Shown here in pieces: positions 23,995 to 37,665 of a DNA stretch of 64,000 nucleotides; position 1 is the first letter of the stretch; each line of letters opens with the position of its first letter. The position numbers were made by a program, and so were the translations under genes. A model generated the notes under the pieces. That model made no database searches. It was not told the DNA's origin and was given only the letters and a program-made list of their open reading frames with translations. The stretch is from the NCBI GenBank assembly GCA_020726505.1, contig JAHLEZ010000028.1, positions 372,001 through 436,000 on the forward strand, in the 5' to 3' direction. The DNA is from Leptodontidium sp. MPI-SDFR-AT-0119 (Eukaryota > Ascomycota > Leotiomycetes > Helotiales > Leptodontidiaceae).

Positions 23995-25023
23995 TCATTG
24001 GCACTCCGCTGTCTGCCTAATCAACTCCACAATCTTCTTTATCTCCAACCTGCCACGCGGGAAGTCATGTCCGTACTTATGATGGAACTCCATCCTGGTG
24101 TTCGGATCACACATCTCAACCAAATGCAGCCCATGGTGTCTATCTTCCTCTATCGGACTTCGTACATGCAGCGTCGGGATATCTATTAGTATTCTCGAAT
24201 ATAGTGCGTTGTATCGCGTCAATCCATGTTTTCCATCAGTGAGAAACGGCGTGCCATCTGCGAGACGTTTCCCCTTCAATGTAGCGAGTAACTCAAGCAT
24301 ATGATTCACATCTGGCTGGTCTTCCTCATCAAACTGTCCCTTTTTGCGCACGGCAGAAGGACGGAGGAACATGTGCGCAGCTTCTTCGATCAATGTAGAG
24401 GCATCAAGGTCTTGCTCTGCGTCGGCGCCAAGTTCGGCATCGGCGTAGTTGAAAACGTGTAGGGGGCTGGCGCCGTTGATGAAGATTGCGAAGCGAAAGG
24501 GGCGTTCGTGTGGGAGTTTGAAGGGGTGGTCTTGTGCATCTTTGATTATTAGTTGAGCGGCAAGAGAGGCCCCGCCAGAGTAGGCGAGGACACCATCGAA
24601 TGGGCCTTCTTCTTCGATTATTTGGAGAAGCTCAGTTTCGGTTTGGATGATGGAGTGTGGGTCGAGAGGGTTGTAGTAAGCGTAGAGGGGAAGCTTGGAG
24701 AAAGAGGTAGTGTAGAGAGACCAGTTGCCTGTGTGAGGAGATAAATAGGTGAGGCGAAAGAGCGCTCGCAGAAGGGCACATGTACCTTCAGTATGAAGAA
24801 TGGTGCCTTGTACGAATTCCCATTCGAAATCATCTAGGCCAGCCCGTATTGAAGCTTGTAAAATATTCAGCGTGAGGTGTTCAATGTTCGGCTGTTTACT
24901 CTACTCACCAGTTTGCATCTGAAAGATCTGATTTGGTAACCTTCAGCATTTTGAAAGTTGGTTGTGCAACTTTGGACGCACCTCATTGTTTGAGCCTCTT
25001 CCATGCAAGCAGAGAACCCTCAT
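23995..25023 (-). CDS. FSH-family serine hydrolase, likely polyketide-releasing (LovG-like) enzyme
   Basis: Four exons: 24982..25023, 24909..24927, 24786..24854 and 23995..24728; 287 residues. The introns (54, 54, 57 nt) have donors GTGCGT, GTGAGT and GTACAT. Spliced, the start reads MRVLCLHGRGSNNE-IFQMQT-ASIRAGL, the standard opening of the FSH1 (DUF341) alpha/beta hydrolases. The nucleophile is Ser94 in GVLAYSGGAS, a variant of the usual GFSQG elbow; the catalytic His264 is in YGHDFPRG; an Asp is expected after LHVRSPIEED. FSH enzymes such as LovG in the lovastatin pathway release chains from highly reducing polyketide synthases. Here the gene lies two genes from such a synthase that has no thioesterase. 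The family is clear; the releasing role is inferred from context. Confidence 0.85.
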
Positions 25024-26205
25024 TGCAGCATATAACTATGTTGAAGTTGTTCCAAGGAAATTGCGAACGAAGGGAGATGACTGTCCTAGAAAATGGTACA
25101 ATTCTTATCGCAAACATACTTTACGCCAAAACAGGATCCATGCTAGAAATCGCCATCATGTGTTCGTCACATACCCAATGGAAAGAACTCGGTAATCTAG
25201 ATCGACAAGAAAGAATAGCCCAGGGTAGCCACCAGCATGGTACGCACCAATTTCGCTGTCGAAAAACTTGCTACTGGATAGGATATTAAGACTCTACTGC
25301 TTGTACTGCCTCTGCGGAAATTACTCATCCTCCTCCAATCACATCATGATCTCTTTTGGACGTCTCTAAACTATCTTTTCTGTCCTTTCCCAATTCGCTC
25401 GTGGTATTCCTTAATTCTCTCTTACGAATTAAACGCTACTATTACCTTGCCATCTGTATGCAACCGTACGAGTATGAAGGTTTCGCCGGAGAAAAGATCG
25501 GCCATAGTCTCTCCCAAAGAGTATAAGCCTTGTACGAGCTAGAAGAGCGTGTTAGCTCTGCTTGTTATTAACCTTAGTCTAACATCCGGAGAACCATGGA
25601 AGAGGAAGTCGCATCGGTTACCCCTCCATTGAGACATTTATCCACCATGGCCTCTGGAAATCGAGAATAGTCTCCTCCTCGACTCAAACTCCTTCTGCCT
25701 GGCACGGACTTTCATGCAGCCAGCTAGCTACACGTCAGGCGGTGAAGGATGATTCCGACGTCGAACTATGAACGGTGAAACTTCGCCCACTCCGCCGTTG
25801 TAGATTTTGGGTACCTTTTATCAGATCAGTCGGTTCTGGCACGCCGTGACTGTTTTAGTGGGTAAAGGATAACTGGTATGTTGCTTATTAAAGTTTATCG
25901 GAGTCTAGACCATTGGTGGAAAGAAATTGTCGAGTCACATCCGTTGATACTCAATCAAGTGGTTGTCAAATAAATCGCTTCGACAATACTCCCGAGTTTA
26001 AACCCTAAATTTTTCTACGTGATCCACTTTACAAGATGGGGTTTATACGAGGAAAGCTTATGCATACATACACGAAACTCTAAAGCATCCACGACCCATA
26101 CCGAAATGAAGAGAGCGGTGAAATGACTCGGGTTCCCCTCTCAGCGCGCATTTGCTCTCGCCCACCATTTTTCACTGGAAATTTGGTTCTCGTCACCAAC
26201 CTCTG
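25024..26205. promoter_or_regulatory. Divergent upstream region of the hydrolase and the P450
   Basis: About 1.2 kb between head-to-head genes of the polyketide locus, probably holding both promoters. No transcription factor gene and no reliable ORF was seen. Confidence 0.4.
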
Positions 26206-27993
26206 ATGCTGAATATGAATCACACTCCAAGTCTGGTGGTGCTTCTCAGTGAATCATCGGGGTACTTTCCTTCGTCGAATCTCATTTTCGCATTTCTGGG
26301 AACATTGATTCTGTGTCCGTTGCTGACATGGTGTCTCTCCAAACTCCAAGCCTCGCCAGTTCCTCCAGGGACAGGAAAGGAGCCGCCGGTGGCCTCATAC
26401 TGGCTGCCATGGTTTCAACATCTGTTCTCATTCCTGAGGGATCCTAATGGCCATTTCCAATCTTTGGGGCTAGTATTTCCCTGAGACCGAAGGTAATCAG
26501 AACTAACATATTGCTCAGAAAAAAGTACTCCGGAATTCCATTCACGATTCCAATGATGAACACAAAGTTCCACGTCTTCAGCTCTCCTACAGCCGTGGCG
26601 ACTGTATTTGGCAAGTCACGAGAATTTATTTTTCCACCTGTAGTGGCCAGTATGATGGAAAATGGGTTAAATCTTCCGGTTCCAGATAGGCGGTTTTTCA
26701 ATATCTCTATCTCCGACAAGACAAACTCAGCCATGTTCAACCAGGAGGCGCACAATTTCGTCGACCAAAACCACTTGATTTACCTGAAATACCTGGCCAA
26801 CAAGCGCCTAGATGATATTATAGCAGTTTACATGAACAATTTCTACTCCGAGCTAGACAGTGCAATAGATGTCGCCAGCATCGGTGAGGAGTGGAGGGAA
26901 ATACAGCTACATGAAACCATGACAAAAGTCATCTTCGAAACATCCACAACAACGTTCTTTGGAAATCGGATCCGCAAGTACTGGGGCGAAAATATGTGGC
27001 CGGATTTTCGTACGTGGAATGATGCAACCTACATCGGAGTTCGGGCCAATTTCGCCTACTATTTCCAACCTCGGGCATATTTTGCTCGAAATCGTATGCT
27101 CAGAGCGTTCGAAAAATGGGTTGATTGCGATACTGAAGACTGGGAGGAAGATGAGGGAGTTTGGAACGAGAAATGGGGTTGCAAAATGAACTGGGAGCGA
27201 GAAAGACTGGCACGGCAATTTGGATTTACGCATCGTGGGCGAGCTTGTTCCCAAGCAAGCTTTCTCTTTGTGTGAGTAGACATTGTCCAACAAAACCCTG
27301 AAACCTAAGAGTCCATGGCTGACGGTACATAGAGTCGTCACAAATGCGGCTCCCATGGCAACATGGTTCATCCTCTGCATCATCCAGTCGGATCAACGTT
27401 TGCGGAAATTTCGACAAGCTATTCAACCCCTCCTACTGCCCCAATCAGGCTCGAATCCGAACGATCTAAGGTTTGATATGGCAAAACTGAAGGCGAATCC
27501 TTACATACGAGGCCTGTGGAATGAGGCTCTACGTTTGGGTTCCGCAAGCGCCGCAGCAAGAGTAGTATCAAAAGATACTGAGCTCGAAGGCTATGTGTTA
27601 AGGGGCGGCAGCGTTGTTCTGCTACCTGTTGGCCTCTTACATTTCGATGAGGAAGTATTTCCAGAGCCTGAAAAATTCATCCCTGAGCGATGGGTCTATG
27701 ACATGCCACCTGACGCAACAGAAGAACAGCGTGCTGCTGCGGCGCAAAAGCAAAAGAAGCAGAGCGCGAACTTCAGGGCCTTTGGTGGAGGCACTGGGCT
27801 TTGCTCTGGAAGGTTCGTAGCTGAGCAGGAGATCTTGAGCGCTGTGGCTACAATGTTGATGCTGTTTGATATTGAGCTCGTGGGAGGCGAAGGATTCCTA
27901 CTAAATCCACGTACTATTGGCATCATGAGTCCTGCTAAGGAACCGAATATCAGGATTAGGAAGAGGAAGGATCCGCGGGCATGCGATGCCTAG
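26206..27993 (+). CDS. Cytochrome P450 monooxygenase, membrane-anchored
   Basis: Exons 26206..26468, 26519..27271 and 27333..27993; 558 residues. The N-terminal anchor is around LIFAFLGTLILCPLLTW, followed by the PVPPGTGKEPPVASYWLP hinge. The I-helix region is VVTNAAPMATWF, lacking the classical A-G-x-x-T. ExxR is present (Glu403/Arg406 in NEALRLG), then PERW, and the heme loop FGGGTGLCSGRF with Cys496. Overall it resembles the CYP7/CYP8-like group of fungal P450s. Intron 1 only works in frame as a GC-AG intron (GG|GCTAGT to GCTCAG, 50 nt, with an ACTAAC branch); the alternative GT two bases on is out of phase and would mean a frameshift. Intron 2 (27272..27332) is normal. Start at 26206 or the next Met at 26215. 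Probably oxidises the product of the adjacent synthase. Confidence 0.85.
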
Positions 27994-29304
27994 AACAGGC
28001 ACAAATAAAGGCATTTGAAATATAAAGATGCAGCACAGATTTGGAGACTGCGACCGACATGAAATGAAACTCGATACATCCGTAACATGACGCTGCCAGT
28101 GCTCGGGTCTAAGTAATGAGCACAATCATGCCTGATTAGAGTTGTGTTTAAGACCCCAGAGTCAAGCCTAGGTTACTGAAGCCGAGGCCTATGATCTCAT
28201 CTGTACAGGGAGCTGAACAGTAAGGGTTTCAGCCTCTACAGCTAGATCCGAAATACATAAGATATGAGACGCAAGCTACAGCGTATGATTCAGGCCATTC
28301 AGACCTATGGCCTCTGTAAACACAGGCTACGTATCACCGTGGCATAGCTTTCTTGAGTAGTCAATTCAGAACCTTATACCTGGAATTCCAACAATCCAAG
28401 AGTTTTCTCCGCCTTCTCAGACCCTCCCCAAATGCCGTACCCCGCAAATCAGCGGTGTGCCGACCATTTTTAAGCTTAGAATATATTCTGTTAATCTCCG
28501 CATTTAAATATTGTGTAATATGTAGATTCCAAAGGAATTTTTTACGTCTAATTACTCTAAATTAGATAGGATTAGGCGTAACGTTGTATTCCTGGTCGTC
28601 GGATGTCTGGAAAAGCCGAAAATATCCTCCCGATGGCGAGCCATGTGCTACAAGGTACCTGCACAAGTTCACGAACCATTGACTCTTGAGTCCTAGAACA
28701 AATACCGTGCGCGTGCGTGCCGTAGTCGGGCCGTTTGGACATCTCAGGTCAATCTTGACAACGTGACAACTGCTAATTGGTCCTCTTAAACCTTCGTGCT
28801 CAGCAGATTCCCGACGTACTTGACCGGCCGTACACTGTGTTGGGCGCCAGCTCCACCCACAGAAGTTCCATGGTACTGGGAAACTAACTTTCCGGTAAAC
28901 GTTAATAGTACTCACTCTCCCACCCCCCTCTAAAACTTGTCATTGTGGGCCCTTTGGCAGGGGTAAATTTGTGGGCTAAAGGGGTTCACAATTACAAGTA
29001 TTTTGGGAGTGGGGGAGAGAGTACGAGAAGATCTAATTTATATCTTTACTAAACCACTATGCCCTTTACCTAATAGTGTTAAAGTTTGCAAAGTCCTTTT
29101 TTGTGGATATTCAGTCAACTTTTGGCCACATACGCATGCCTTTCTTGTCCCACTTGGTCTAACTCATTTGAGAGTACTGTGTATCTCCTTAACAGTATTG
29201 AACCGGTTGAAGCGATTTACCCGGTTTGCTCCTTATAATCAGTTCTTGCTCTGTAAATATTTCCTTTCTGTTTCTCCAGAAATCTAGGAATCTTGTTTTC
29301 AACA
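27994..29304. promoter_or_regulatory. Intergenic, upstream of the polyketide synthase
   Basis: About 1.3 kb between the P450 stop and the synthase ATG, both on the plus strand. 28440..28570 is A/T rich. No gene was recognised; the frame 28562..28915 minus has no domain. Presumably contains the synthase promoter. Confidence 0.4.
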
Positions 29305-32300
29305 ATGGGGTCAATCGAAAAGCAGGAGGTGCCAATCACCAATGGGGCAAATGGCCTCCATTTCGAAGACAAAGTGGATCCAATTGTTATCGTTGGAATG
29401 GCGACAAGGTTTCCTCAAGATGCAACGACGACAGAAAACTTATGGGCATTTTTGCTGAAGGGGAGAAATGCCTACACACCATTTCCCAAAGACCGGATAA
29501 ATGCAGATGGACACTATCACCCGGATCCTGAGCATGGCGGTACTGTAAGTCAAAAGCAAGAAACCACGTGAGTGATAAGAATGCTGAAACATTATAGTTT
29601 GCAGTCAAGGGAGGTCATTTTCTCGTAGAAGATCCAGCTTATTTCGATGCATTGTTTTTCAGCACGACGAAAAGCGAAGTTCTAGCAATGGATCCGCAAC
29701 AGAGAGTACTCTTAGAGAGCGTTTATCACGCTCTGGAGAATGGTAGGTGAACATTGAAAATTCTCGTTCTACGGGTCATTCTGATTTCTTCTCAGCCGGG
29801 ATACCCATGAACAAAGCCAACGGTTCAAATACATCTGTCTTCGTCTCGGGTTTCAACCACGATCACCTCGCGATGTTGAACACTGATCCAGAAACCACAA
29901 TGAAATATAAGCCGACAGGAACCACAAATTCTTTGCTCAGTAACAGGGTATCGTGGTTCTTTGACTTCAAAGCCCCTAGTCTCACTATCGATACCGCGTG
30001 TTCGAGCAGTATGGTAGCTATGCATCTGGCATGCCAAAGTCTGAGATCTGGTGAGAGCAGTATGGTAAGATGATCTGCTTCTAAGTATATATAAAGTGGC
30101 GAGACTGATTATTATGCCTAGGCCGTCGTCAGCGGGGTTACAATGATTAGTTTTCCTACTGATATTACCTCGATGGGTCATCATGGATTCCTCTCACAGG
30201 AAGGCCGATGTTTTAGCTTCGATCATAGAGCAAACGGCTATGGTCGAGGTGAGGGTGTTGGTAGCGTGATCGTGAAGCGTTTGTCCGACGCCCTCAGAGA
30301 TGGCGATACCATCAGAGCCGTTATTCGAGGAATTGGTGTAAACCAGGACGGAAGAACTGCTGGAATCTCACTCCCAAGCAGTCAGGCACAAGAATCTCTT
30401 ATGAGGTCAGTGTACGCGAACGCAGGATTAGACTTGACCGACACCCACATGGTTGAAGCCCACGGCACAGGCACCGCAGCGGGCGATCCACTGGAAGCGA
30501 GCGCAATTGCCAGAACGTTTGCTTCGAGAAGTAAGGACATCCCTCTGTACGTGGGTGCCATTAAGTCCTGTATTGGACATTTGGAAGGTGGTGCAGGCAT
30601 CGCAGGGTAAGCGCAAACATATCGTACGCTTGCACAACAGCTGATCGATCATCAGGATTATCAAAGGAACTCTGATACTTGAAAATGGCATCATTCCTCC
30701 GAACAGCAATTTTGAGAAAGCAAATCCCAAGATACCTATAGACAAGTGGAACATTCGGTTCCCGCTCCAGAATGTCCCATGGCCGACGCAAGGCCTCCGA
30801 AGAATTAGTATAAATTCTTTTGGTGTTGGAGGAACAAATGCACACACCATCCTGGATGATGCGCACACGTATCTTACATCTCGTGGACTTCAAGCTCCTC
30901 ACAACACAGTAGTAACAACGCCCACCGCAGAAGACATCAGACAGATTGAAGACAGACTCAAACAATCCGAATCCGCTCAGGACAATGGATGTGTTGAAAA
31001 TGGCACCACTGAGAGAACAAATGAGAGCGTCCCTCATGAAAAACAGAGCAATGGCAACGGCTTCCAAAATGGATGTACTGCTACCGCTGCGCCGTGTGTG
31101 CCACTCCTATTCCCGATCACGTCATTCGACGACGGGGGTGTCAAGCGCAGTGCCTCGACACTTGGCGCATACCTTAAGTCTACTCCAAAACCCGAGGGTT
31201 CCCTAGAATCTCAATATCTCCAAGATTTAGCGTACACACTGTCGAACAAACGGTCAATGTTCCCATGGCGAAGTTATACCCTGGCTAAGAGCTTTGCCGA
31301 GCTCATTCAAAACCTCACCAACGACCACGGCGTTCCAACGGCCATTAGGGTCAAGACAGCGCCGAAGATCGGCTTTGTCTTCACTGGCCAGGGTGCGCAA
31401 TGGTATGCCATGGGCCGTGAACTCATGGTTTATCCAATCTTCAGACGGAGCATTGAAGCTGCTGCGGCTTATATGAAGACTCTGGGCGCAGAGTGGGATC
31501 TCTGTGAGGAGCTCCTGAAGACCAAGGAAAGCACGAGGGTCAACCAGCCATTCCTCGCTCATCCGTCCTGTGTAGCGTTGCAAGTCGCTCTCGTCGAACT
31601 CCTGGCTAGTTGGGGAATCACGCCAGAGAGAGTAACGGGACACTCTTCGGGAGAAATTGCGGCTGCATATGCTGCATCGAAGCTAAGCAGAGCAGCCGCG
31701 TGGAAGGCAGGTTACTTCCGAGGCTATGTTTCTGCAAAGGATATCGGGAAGAAAGGCGCAATGGTGGCGGTTGGTCTTTCTGCTACAGATATCGAGTCAT
31801 ATATGAAGTCCATCAATGATGAAATCCCTGGTGAGGTAAGTCAGATGTTTATCCGAAGACGATTTGGTAAGGTTTCTGACCGCAGATGCAGATGATCATT
31901 GCATGCTTCAACAGTCCTAAGAACAACACAATCTCCGGGGATGAGAACAAGATCTGTGCGCTCAAGAAACTTCTGGAAAAGGACAATGTCTTCGCGAGGA
32001 AGTTGAACGTCCCCAACGCCTACCATTCAGCCCATATGAAAGAAGTAGCGGACGAGTATTTTGAGAGAATGGGAGATCTGTCCTTCGGAGAGACGCTGGA
32101 GTCACGGGCCGAGATGTTCTCAAGCGTTACCGGGAAGAGAGTGACAGAAGATCATTTAGGCGCAACCTATTGGGTTAGGAATATGGTCCAACCAGTGCGA
32201 TTCACAGACGCATTAACGGAGATGTGTTTCGCTCGCCTCACGAAAGGTCAGGCCTCGCTAAAAATCAACGCCAACGCAGCTAACGTATTTGCCGACACGA

Positions 32301-35300
32301 TTATCGAAATCGGCCCCCACGTTGCGTTGCAAAGTGCCATCAAAGAGATCCTAATTACCAAGATCAGCGCCAACCTTTTCAACTACCTCGCCGTGCTCAA
32401 TCGAACAACACCAGGTATCGAGACGATACTCAATACCGTGGGGTTCTTGGCCTCGAGAGGCACGTCGGTTGACATCCAATCCGTGAATGAGAGCTCGAAA
32501 GTCCCATCCAAGGTCTCTCATTCTCCAAGATTGTTGGTTGAGCTGCCACCGTACAGCTTTAACCACTCTGAGAGGATATGGTACGAGAGCAGGCTTAGCA
32601 GGAACTATCGGCTGAGGAAGCATCCTCGCCATGACCTTTTCGGGGCTCCTGTAAGTGACTGGAACGCGGAAACTCCAAGGTGGCGACACATTCTACGTAT
32701 ATCAGAACAACCTTGGCTCAGAGATCACGTCGTGACTGATGCAATCGTATATCCGGGAGTCGGATACCTCATTGCAGTCATTGAAGCATCAAAGCAGATA
32801 GCCGACCCAAAGCAGAAGCTGGTTGGCTTCAGGTTACGGGATATCGCCTTGAAGAGAGCCCTGATCATTCCCGACACAAAGGAGGGAATAGAAATCTCAC
32901 TGTCTTTGACTCGATTTGATGAGTCTAGTATCCAGCCTTCTGCCCTTTGGAAGAAGTTTGTGATCTCGTCGTATAACCCTGATGGCGATGACTGGATTGA
33001 ACACTGCACTGGATACATCGCAGTTGACTGTGAGACTGCTCCAGGGCCAATTGATGCCGGCCTTGAGGCAAGAGAGGAGGTAGGCGTGTGGCAAAGAGCA
33101 CTCGTAGCTGCGAAAGAGCGTTGTACGGTTCCGATGGACACACAAGGGCTATACGACAACCTTGTTACAGCTGGGTTGACCTTTGGCCCTCTATTCCGGA
33201 ATCTTTCAGATGTCTACGGCACAGTCGACCGTGCTGGTGAGGTTTTTGGTACGGTCACAGTACCCGATGTCGCCAAGGAGATGCCGAAAAACTATACGCA
33301 CTCCCACCTGATTCACCCTTCTACATTCGATAGCTGCCTACACTTCTTCCTCGTATCCGTCATGGATTCAGCTGGCAAGACCAGTTTGGACAGAGCCATG
33401 GTCCCAACATTCATCAAGGACGTCTGGGTATCTGCAGATATTAATTCGGATCCTGGCCATACTTTCCAAGGCCACGGAAAATCGACGTTCCTAGCATACG
33501 ACAAGTACCAGAGCGATGTGATGGTTTGGGATGATGCTACCGGTGCGCCAAGAATTTCTATCAAGGGTGTTCGAGCTACACCGTTGGAGTCGCTGAATTC
33601 AAGCGCGCAAATCATCCGTAAACTTTGCCACAACATCGAGTGGAACGCCGACTTGGAGTTGCTGACGTCCAAGGCGTTTACTCACGTCAAGTTAACCAGC
33701 AATGAGGAGAATACCGAATACCGGCATTGGATCAATAAGTTTCAACTTGCTACCCTGCTTAAAGTAACCGATGCACTCGATGAGCTGAAGGACTTTGACG
33801 TGAGCACTCTCGAGGGTCATTTGGCGAAATACTACAATTGGATGAAGCAGCTCAGAGTGTGGCTGGAGAATGATCAGGTCAGTGGTATGAAGCTTAGCGA
33901 ATGGCAAGACTACAGTCGGAACCCCAAATCAAAAGCCGAGCTCTTCAAACAAGTCGATGCACACAACGCTGACGGTACGTTGGCGATCCGAATGGGCTCC
34001 AACATCGCGAAGGTCCTCAGAAAGGAAGTTGATCCACTTCATCTCATGTTTGGTCAGGACGACCTTCTCGATCATGTCTACGCACAGGTTGTTAAGCTCG
34101 GCGATCTTCCCGCTTACCAGAAGGGCTACTTGGAGATTATAAGACACAACTCGACCAACCTGAAAATCCTGGAGGTAGGTGCTGGAACAGGGAGCTCCAC
34201 CGCAGCAATGTTAGAAGGCCTTGCTCCACTCAACGGTGCTCAGGAGGGAGACGCCGAGTTATGCGTTGCCAAGTACACCTTTACCGATATTTCGGCCAGC
34301 TTCTTTGAAAAGGCGAAGGAGAAATTTAAGGACTACAGATCAATCATGGAATTCAAGATTTTCAATGCCGAGAAAGACGCCGCTGCTCAGGGTTTCGATC
34401 TTGCCTCATACGATTTCGTGGTTGCAGGAAACGTCGTCCATGCTACTGCAGATCTGAGAAGGACTCTTGGGACCATTCAGAAGCTGTTGAAGCCAGGAGG
34501 GAAGCTCATTCTCCACGAGGGTATCCGCCAGGACTTCTTGTGGTCCGGTCTCTCTTTTGGGCAGCTTCCCGGCTGGTGGATGGGAGTCGAGCCAATCCGT
34601 CAGTGGAGTCCGTGGATTGATGCACCACAATGGGACGAGGTACTCAAAGATGCCGGTTTCACTGGTATTGACCTCAATCTAGCGGACAGAGCAGACCCAT
34701 TCTTACATACGCAATCACTTCTTGTTGCAACCGCAGTTGACAGCGCTGCTGCAAAGAAGAGCTTCTCTCAGAAGACCTTTATCGTGTCAATGGCACCAAC
34801 GGCAGAAGGGCCGAATGAACTTGTCAAAGGCTTGAAGAGCCATTTGGAACAAATTTTCCGGGTTCCTGATGTCTCCGTCATCAATCTTATGGACTTGGCG
34901 GCAATAGATTTGAGCCAGGCAATCTGCGTGTCTGTCATGGAATTGGAGCGTTCCGTTTTGGAGAACTTGAGCGAGAAGGAATTTGAAAATGTCCGACAGC
35001 TCATCGCAACATGTGGTGGCATGATCTGGATTACTGGGGATACCTTGAAGCATCCAGAGTTCGGCATTATCACTGGTCTTGCCAGAACGGTGCGATGGGA
35101 GAGAGATATTGATGAAGTAAACCTTGTTACCCTCTCAATTTCGGAACCCCGACCGCAGACTGCAGATTTGATCCAATCCATTGCCAAGTTATACCAGCAA
35201 CAATTCGTTGATCCTCTCCCGTTGGAGAAGATCAACGGAGAATACATGCTGAAAGATGGATTTTTTCATTCAGCACGACTGATCGATGCTCCGGCTGCCA

Positions 35301-37665
35301 ACGGATATCTTGCCTCCAAATTCTCTAGACCTAAGCCAGTGATGGCACCACTTGGCACCGCGGGACGTCCAGTCAAGCTCGCAACGGCCTCGCCTGGTCT
35401 TCTCAATATGCTCGAGTTCGTTACAGATGAGATTTATGACCAGCCATTAGCAGCGACTCAAGTAGAGATTGATATCAAGGCAGTCGGTCTCAACTTCCGA
35501 GATCTCATGATCGCTATGGGAGAGCACATGGCTTATAGTCTGGGCAACGAAGCCGCTGGTCTTATCACTCGCGTTGGAAGCGCAGTGACCAAGTTCAAGC
35601 CTGGAGACAGGGTTGTTTATCTATGTGGTTTGGAGAGTACTGGATGCTTCCATACGTTCGGTAGAGTCGACCAGAATGTGGTCGTTCACATTCCTGAGAG
35701 CATCAGCTACGAGATTGCCGCCGGTTTGCCATGCGTGTACGCTACCGTCATCTACGGATTGGTGGATGCTGGACGTTTATTGAAGGGAGAGAAAATCCTG
35801 ATTCATGCTGCTGCAGGAGGTGTTGGCCAAGCTGCCATCAATTATTCAAAGTATGTCGGAGCAGAAATCTTCTGCACTGTTTCCACACCTGAGAAGCGAA
35901 AGGTAAATCTGTCTTTCGTTTTTATGGTATCACAGGGATACTGACGGAGGGTAGCTTCTCATGGACGAATATGATATCCCAGAAGATCATATATTCTCTA
36001 GTCGTGATCTCAGCTTCGTAAAGGGGATTATGAGAATGACCAACAACAAGGGAGTCGATGTCGTCCTCAACTCGCTCGCTGGGGAGGTATGTTATCAGAT
36101 CCAGTTGGCGACAGTCATCTAACAATCGTCAGGCTTTACGACGCTCCTGGGATCTTCTGGCACCATTCGGTCGTTTTGTCGAAATTGGTAAGAAGGATGC
36201 ACAACTCAACGGCAAAGTTGAGCTCCACCCGTTCCTCCGTAATGTCACGATGACCAGTGTGGAGCTGCCCACCATGATGAGGCATAGACCGGAGCTTATT
36301 GCACGCCTGACCCAAGACACTGTCCGGTTATATGCAGAGGGTCATATCAAAGAAGCTAAGCCAACAACAGTTATGAACTTCTCTCAGATTGAAGAAGGCC
36401 TACGTATCTTACAATCTGGGAAGGGTGTTGGCAAGATGATATTTGTGCCAAGCCCGGAGGACGTCGTTCCACTTGTTCAACAGCAGCTCTTGGAATACCG
36501 CCTGAAACCGGACGCTACCTACATAATAGCTGGTGGGCTTGGAGGTATCGGCCGAAGTCTTGGATCCGGGATGGTGGGCAAAGGTGCTCGTAACCTTGTC
36601 TTCCTATCAAGATCAGGCAAAATTACCGATGCAGTTCAAGAGATGGTCACGAGACTTGAGTCAGAGGGCTGCAATGTCTGCATCTTTACTTGTGATGTAA
36701 GTGACAAAGCTCGGGTTGCTGAAGTTTTGGAAGAATGTAAGGCCAAACTGCCGCCAATTAAGGGCTGTATTCAAGGAGCTATGACCTTAAGAGATGGAAT
36801 GTTTGAGAACATGTCGTACGAAGCCTTCCAAACCGCAGTCAAGCCCAAGGTCCAAGGATCCTGGAATCTGCATGAACTTCTACCTCACAATATGGACTTC
36901 TATGTTCTTCTATCCTCTGCCACTGGAGTCCTTGGCAACCGCAGTCAGTCTAACTATGCCGCTGGAAACACTTATCAAGATGCACTGGCTCGCCATCGTC
37001 ATACACTCGGTCTTCCAGCAGCTACCATTGACCTCGGTACTGTGTTGTCAGTCGGATATGTTGCAGAGAACCGCGAGAAGACACACATGGCCAAGCATCT
37101 GGGCACAGTCCTCGAGGTTCTTCGAGAAGACGAGATTCACACCCTCATCGAGTACCTCATGGATCCCCGATCGGGCTTAGACGGCACAACCTGCCAGTTG
37201 GTCTCCGGATTGACAGACGCAACGACGTACCGACAGCGTGGCATCCCCGCGCCGACTTACCTTGGCTATCCCCTGTTCACCCATTTGAGGACAGCTGTAG
37301 CTGGCAGCAGGTCCGGAACATTGGAGTCCGATCCAGCTTTTGCCGTACAAGTTCTGCTCCAGACAGTGACTTCAATGGAGCAAGCAGCTGGTATTGTGTC
37401 AGATGGTGTAAGGGCAAAACTTTCTTCTTTGCTAGCAATGCCGATAGAGAACATCGATCCTGGGAAGTCAGTCAGCTCAAACGGAGTTGACAGTTTGGTA
37501 GCAATGGAGTTCAGAGCGTTCTTGGCCAAGGATTTAGGCGCGGATATTCCGCTGCTGGACATTATGGGTACAGCAAGCATTTCAATACTTAGTCAGAAGA
37601 TTGCGGGTGCAAGCAAGTTGGTGCAGATTGAGAGTGGCAAAGGAGTTGAGACTGTAAATAACTGA
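29305..37665 (+). CDS. Highly reducing type I polyketide synthase (KS-AT-DH-MT-ER-KR-ACP)
   Basis: Eight exons: 29305..29544, 29598..29742, 29796..30064, 30122..30606, 30656..31835, 31886..35902, 35955..36086, 36133..37665; 2,666 residues, with phase kept through all seven introns (46-57 nt). KS: Cys197 (DTACSSSM), His332 (VEAHGTGT) and His371 (CIGHLEGG). [12 protein letters not shown] and Ser710 in GHSSGE. DH: His1054 (WLRDHVV) and Asp1255 (HPSTFDS). C-methyltransferase: [11 protein letters not shown] near 1540. ER: NADPH loop [10 protein letters not shown] near 2085. [12 protein letters not shown] near 2290 and Tyr2431 (SNYAAGN). ACP: Ser2610 (VDSLVAM). All active-site motifs look intact. 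There is no C-terminal thioesterase, so release needs a partner. A Gln/Asn-rich linker separates KS and AT. The product should be a reduced, alpha-methylated chain; length cannot be predicted. Confidence 0.95.

Noticed and set aside
26472..26518. Ordinary GT-AG intron in the P450 starting at the GT of GTATTT
   Set aside because: It leaves exon 1 in phase 0 while exon 2 requires phase 2, so the downstream P450 frame would be lost.
34141..34720. Separate methyltransferase gene inside the synthase
   Set aside because: The SAM-binding motif lies in the single 4-kb exon of the PKS and is its C-methyltransferase domain.
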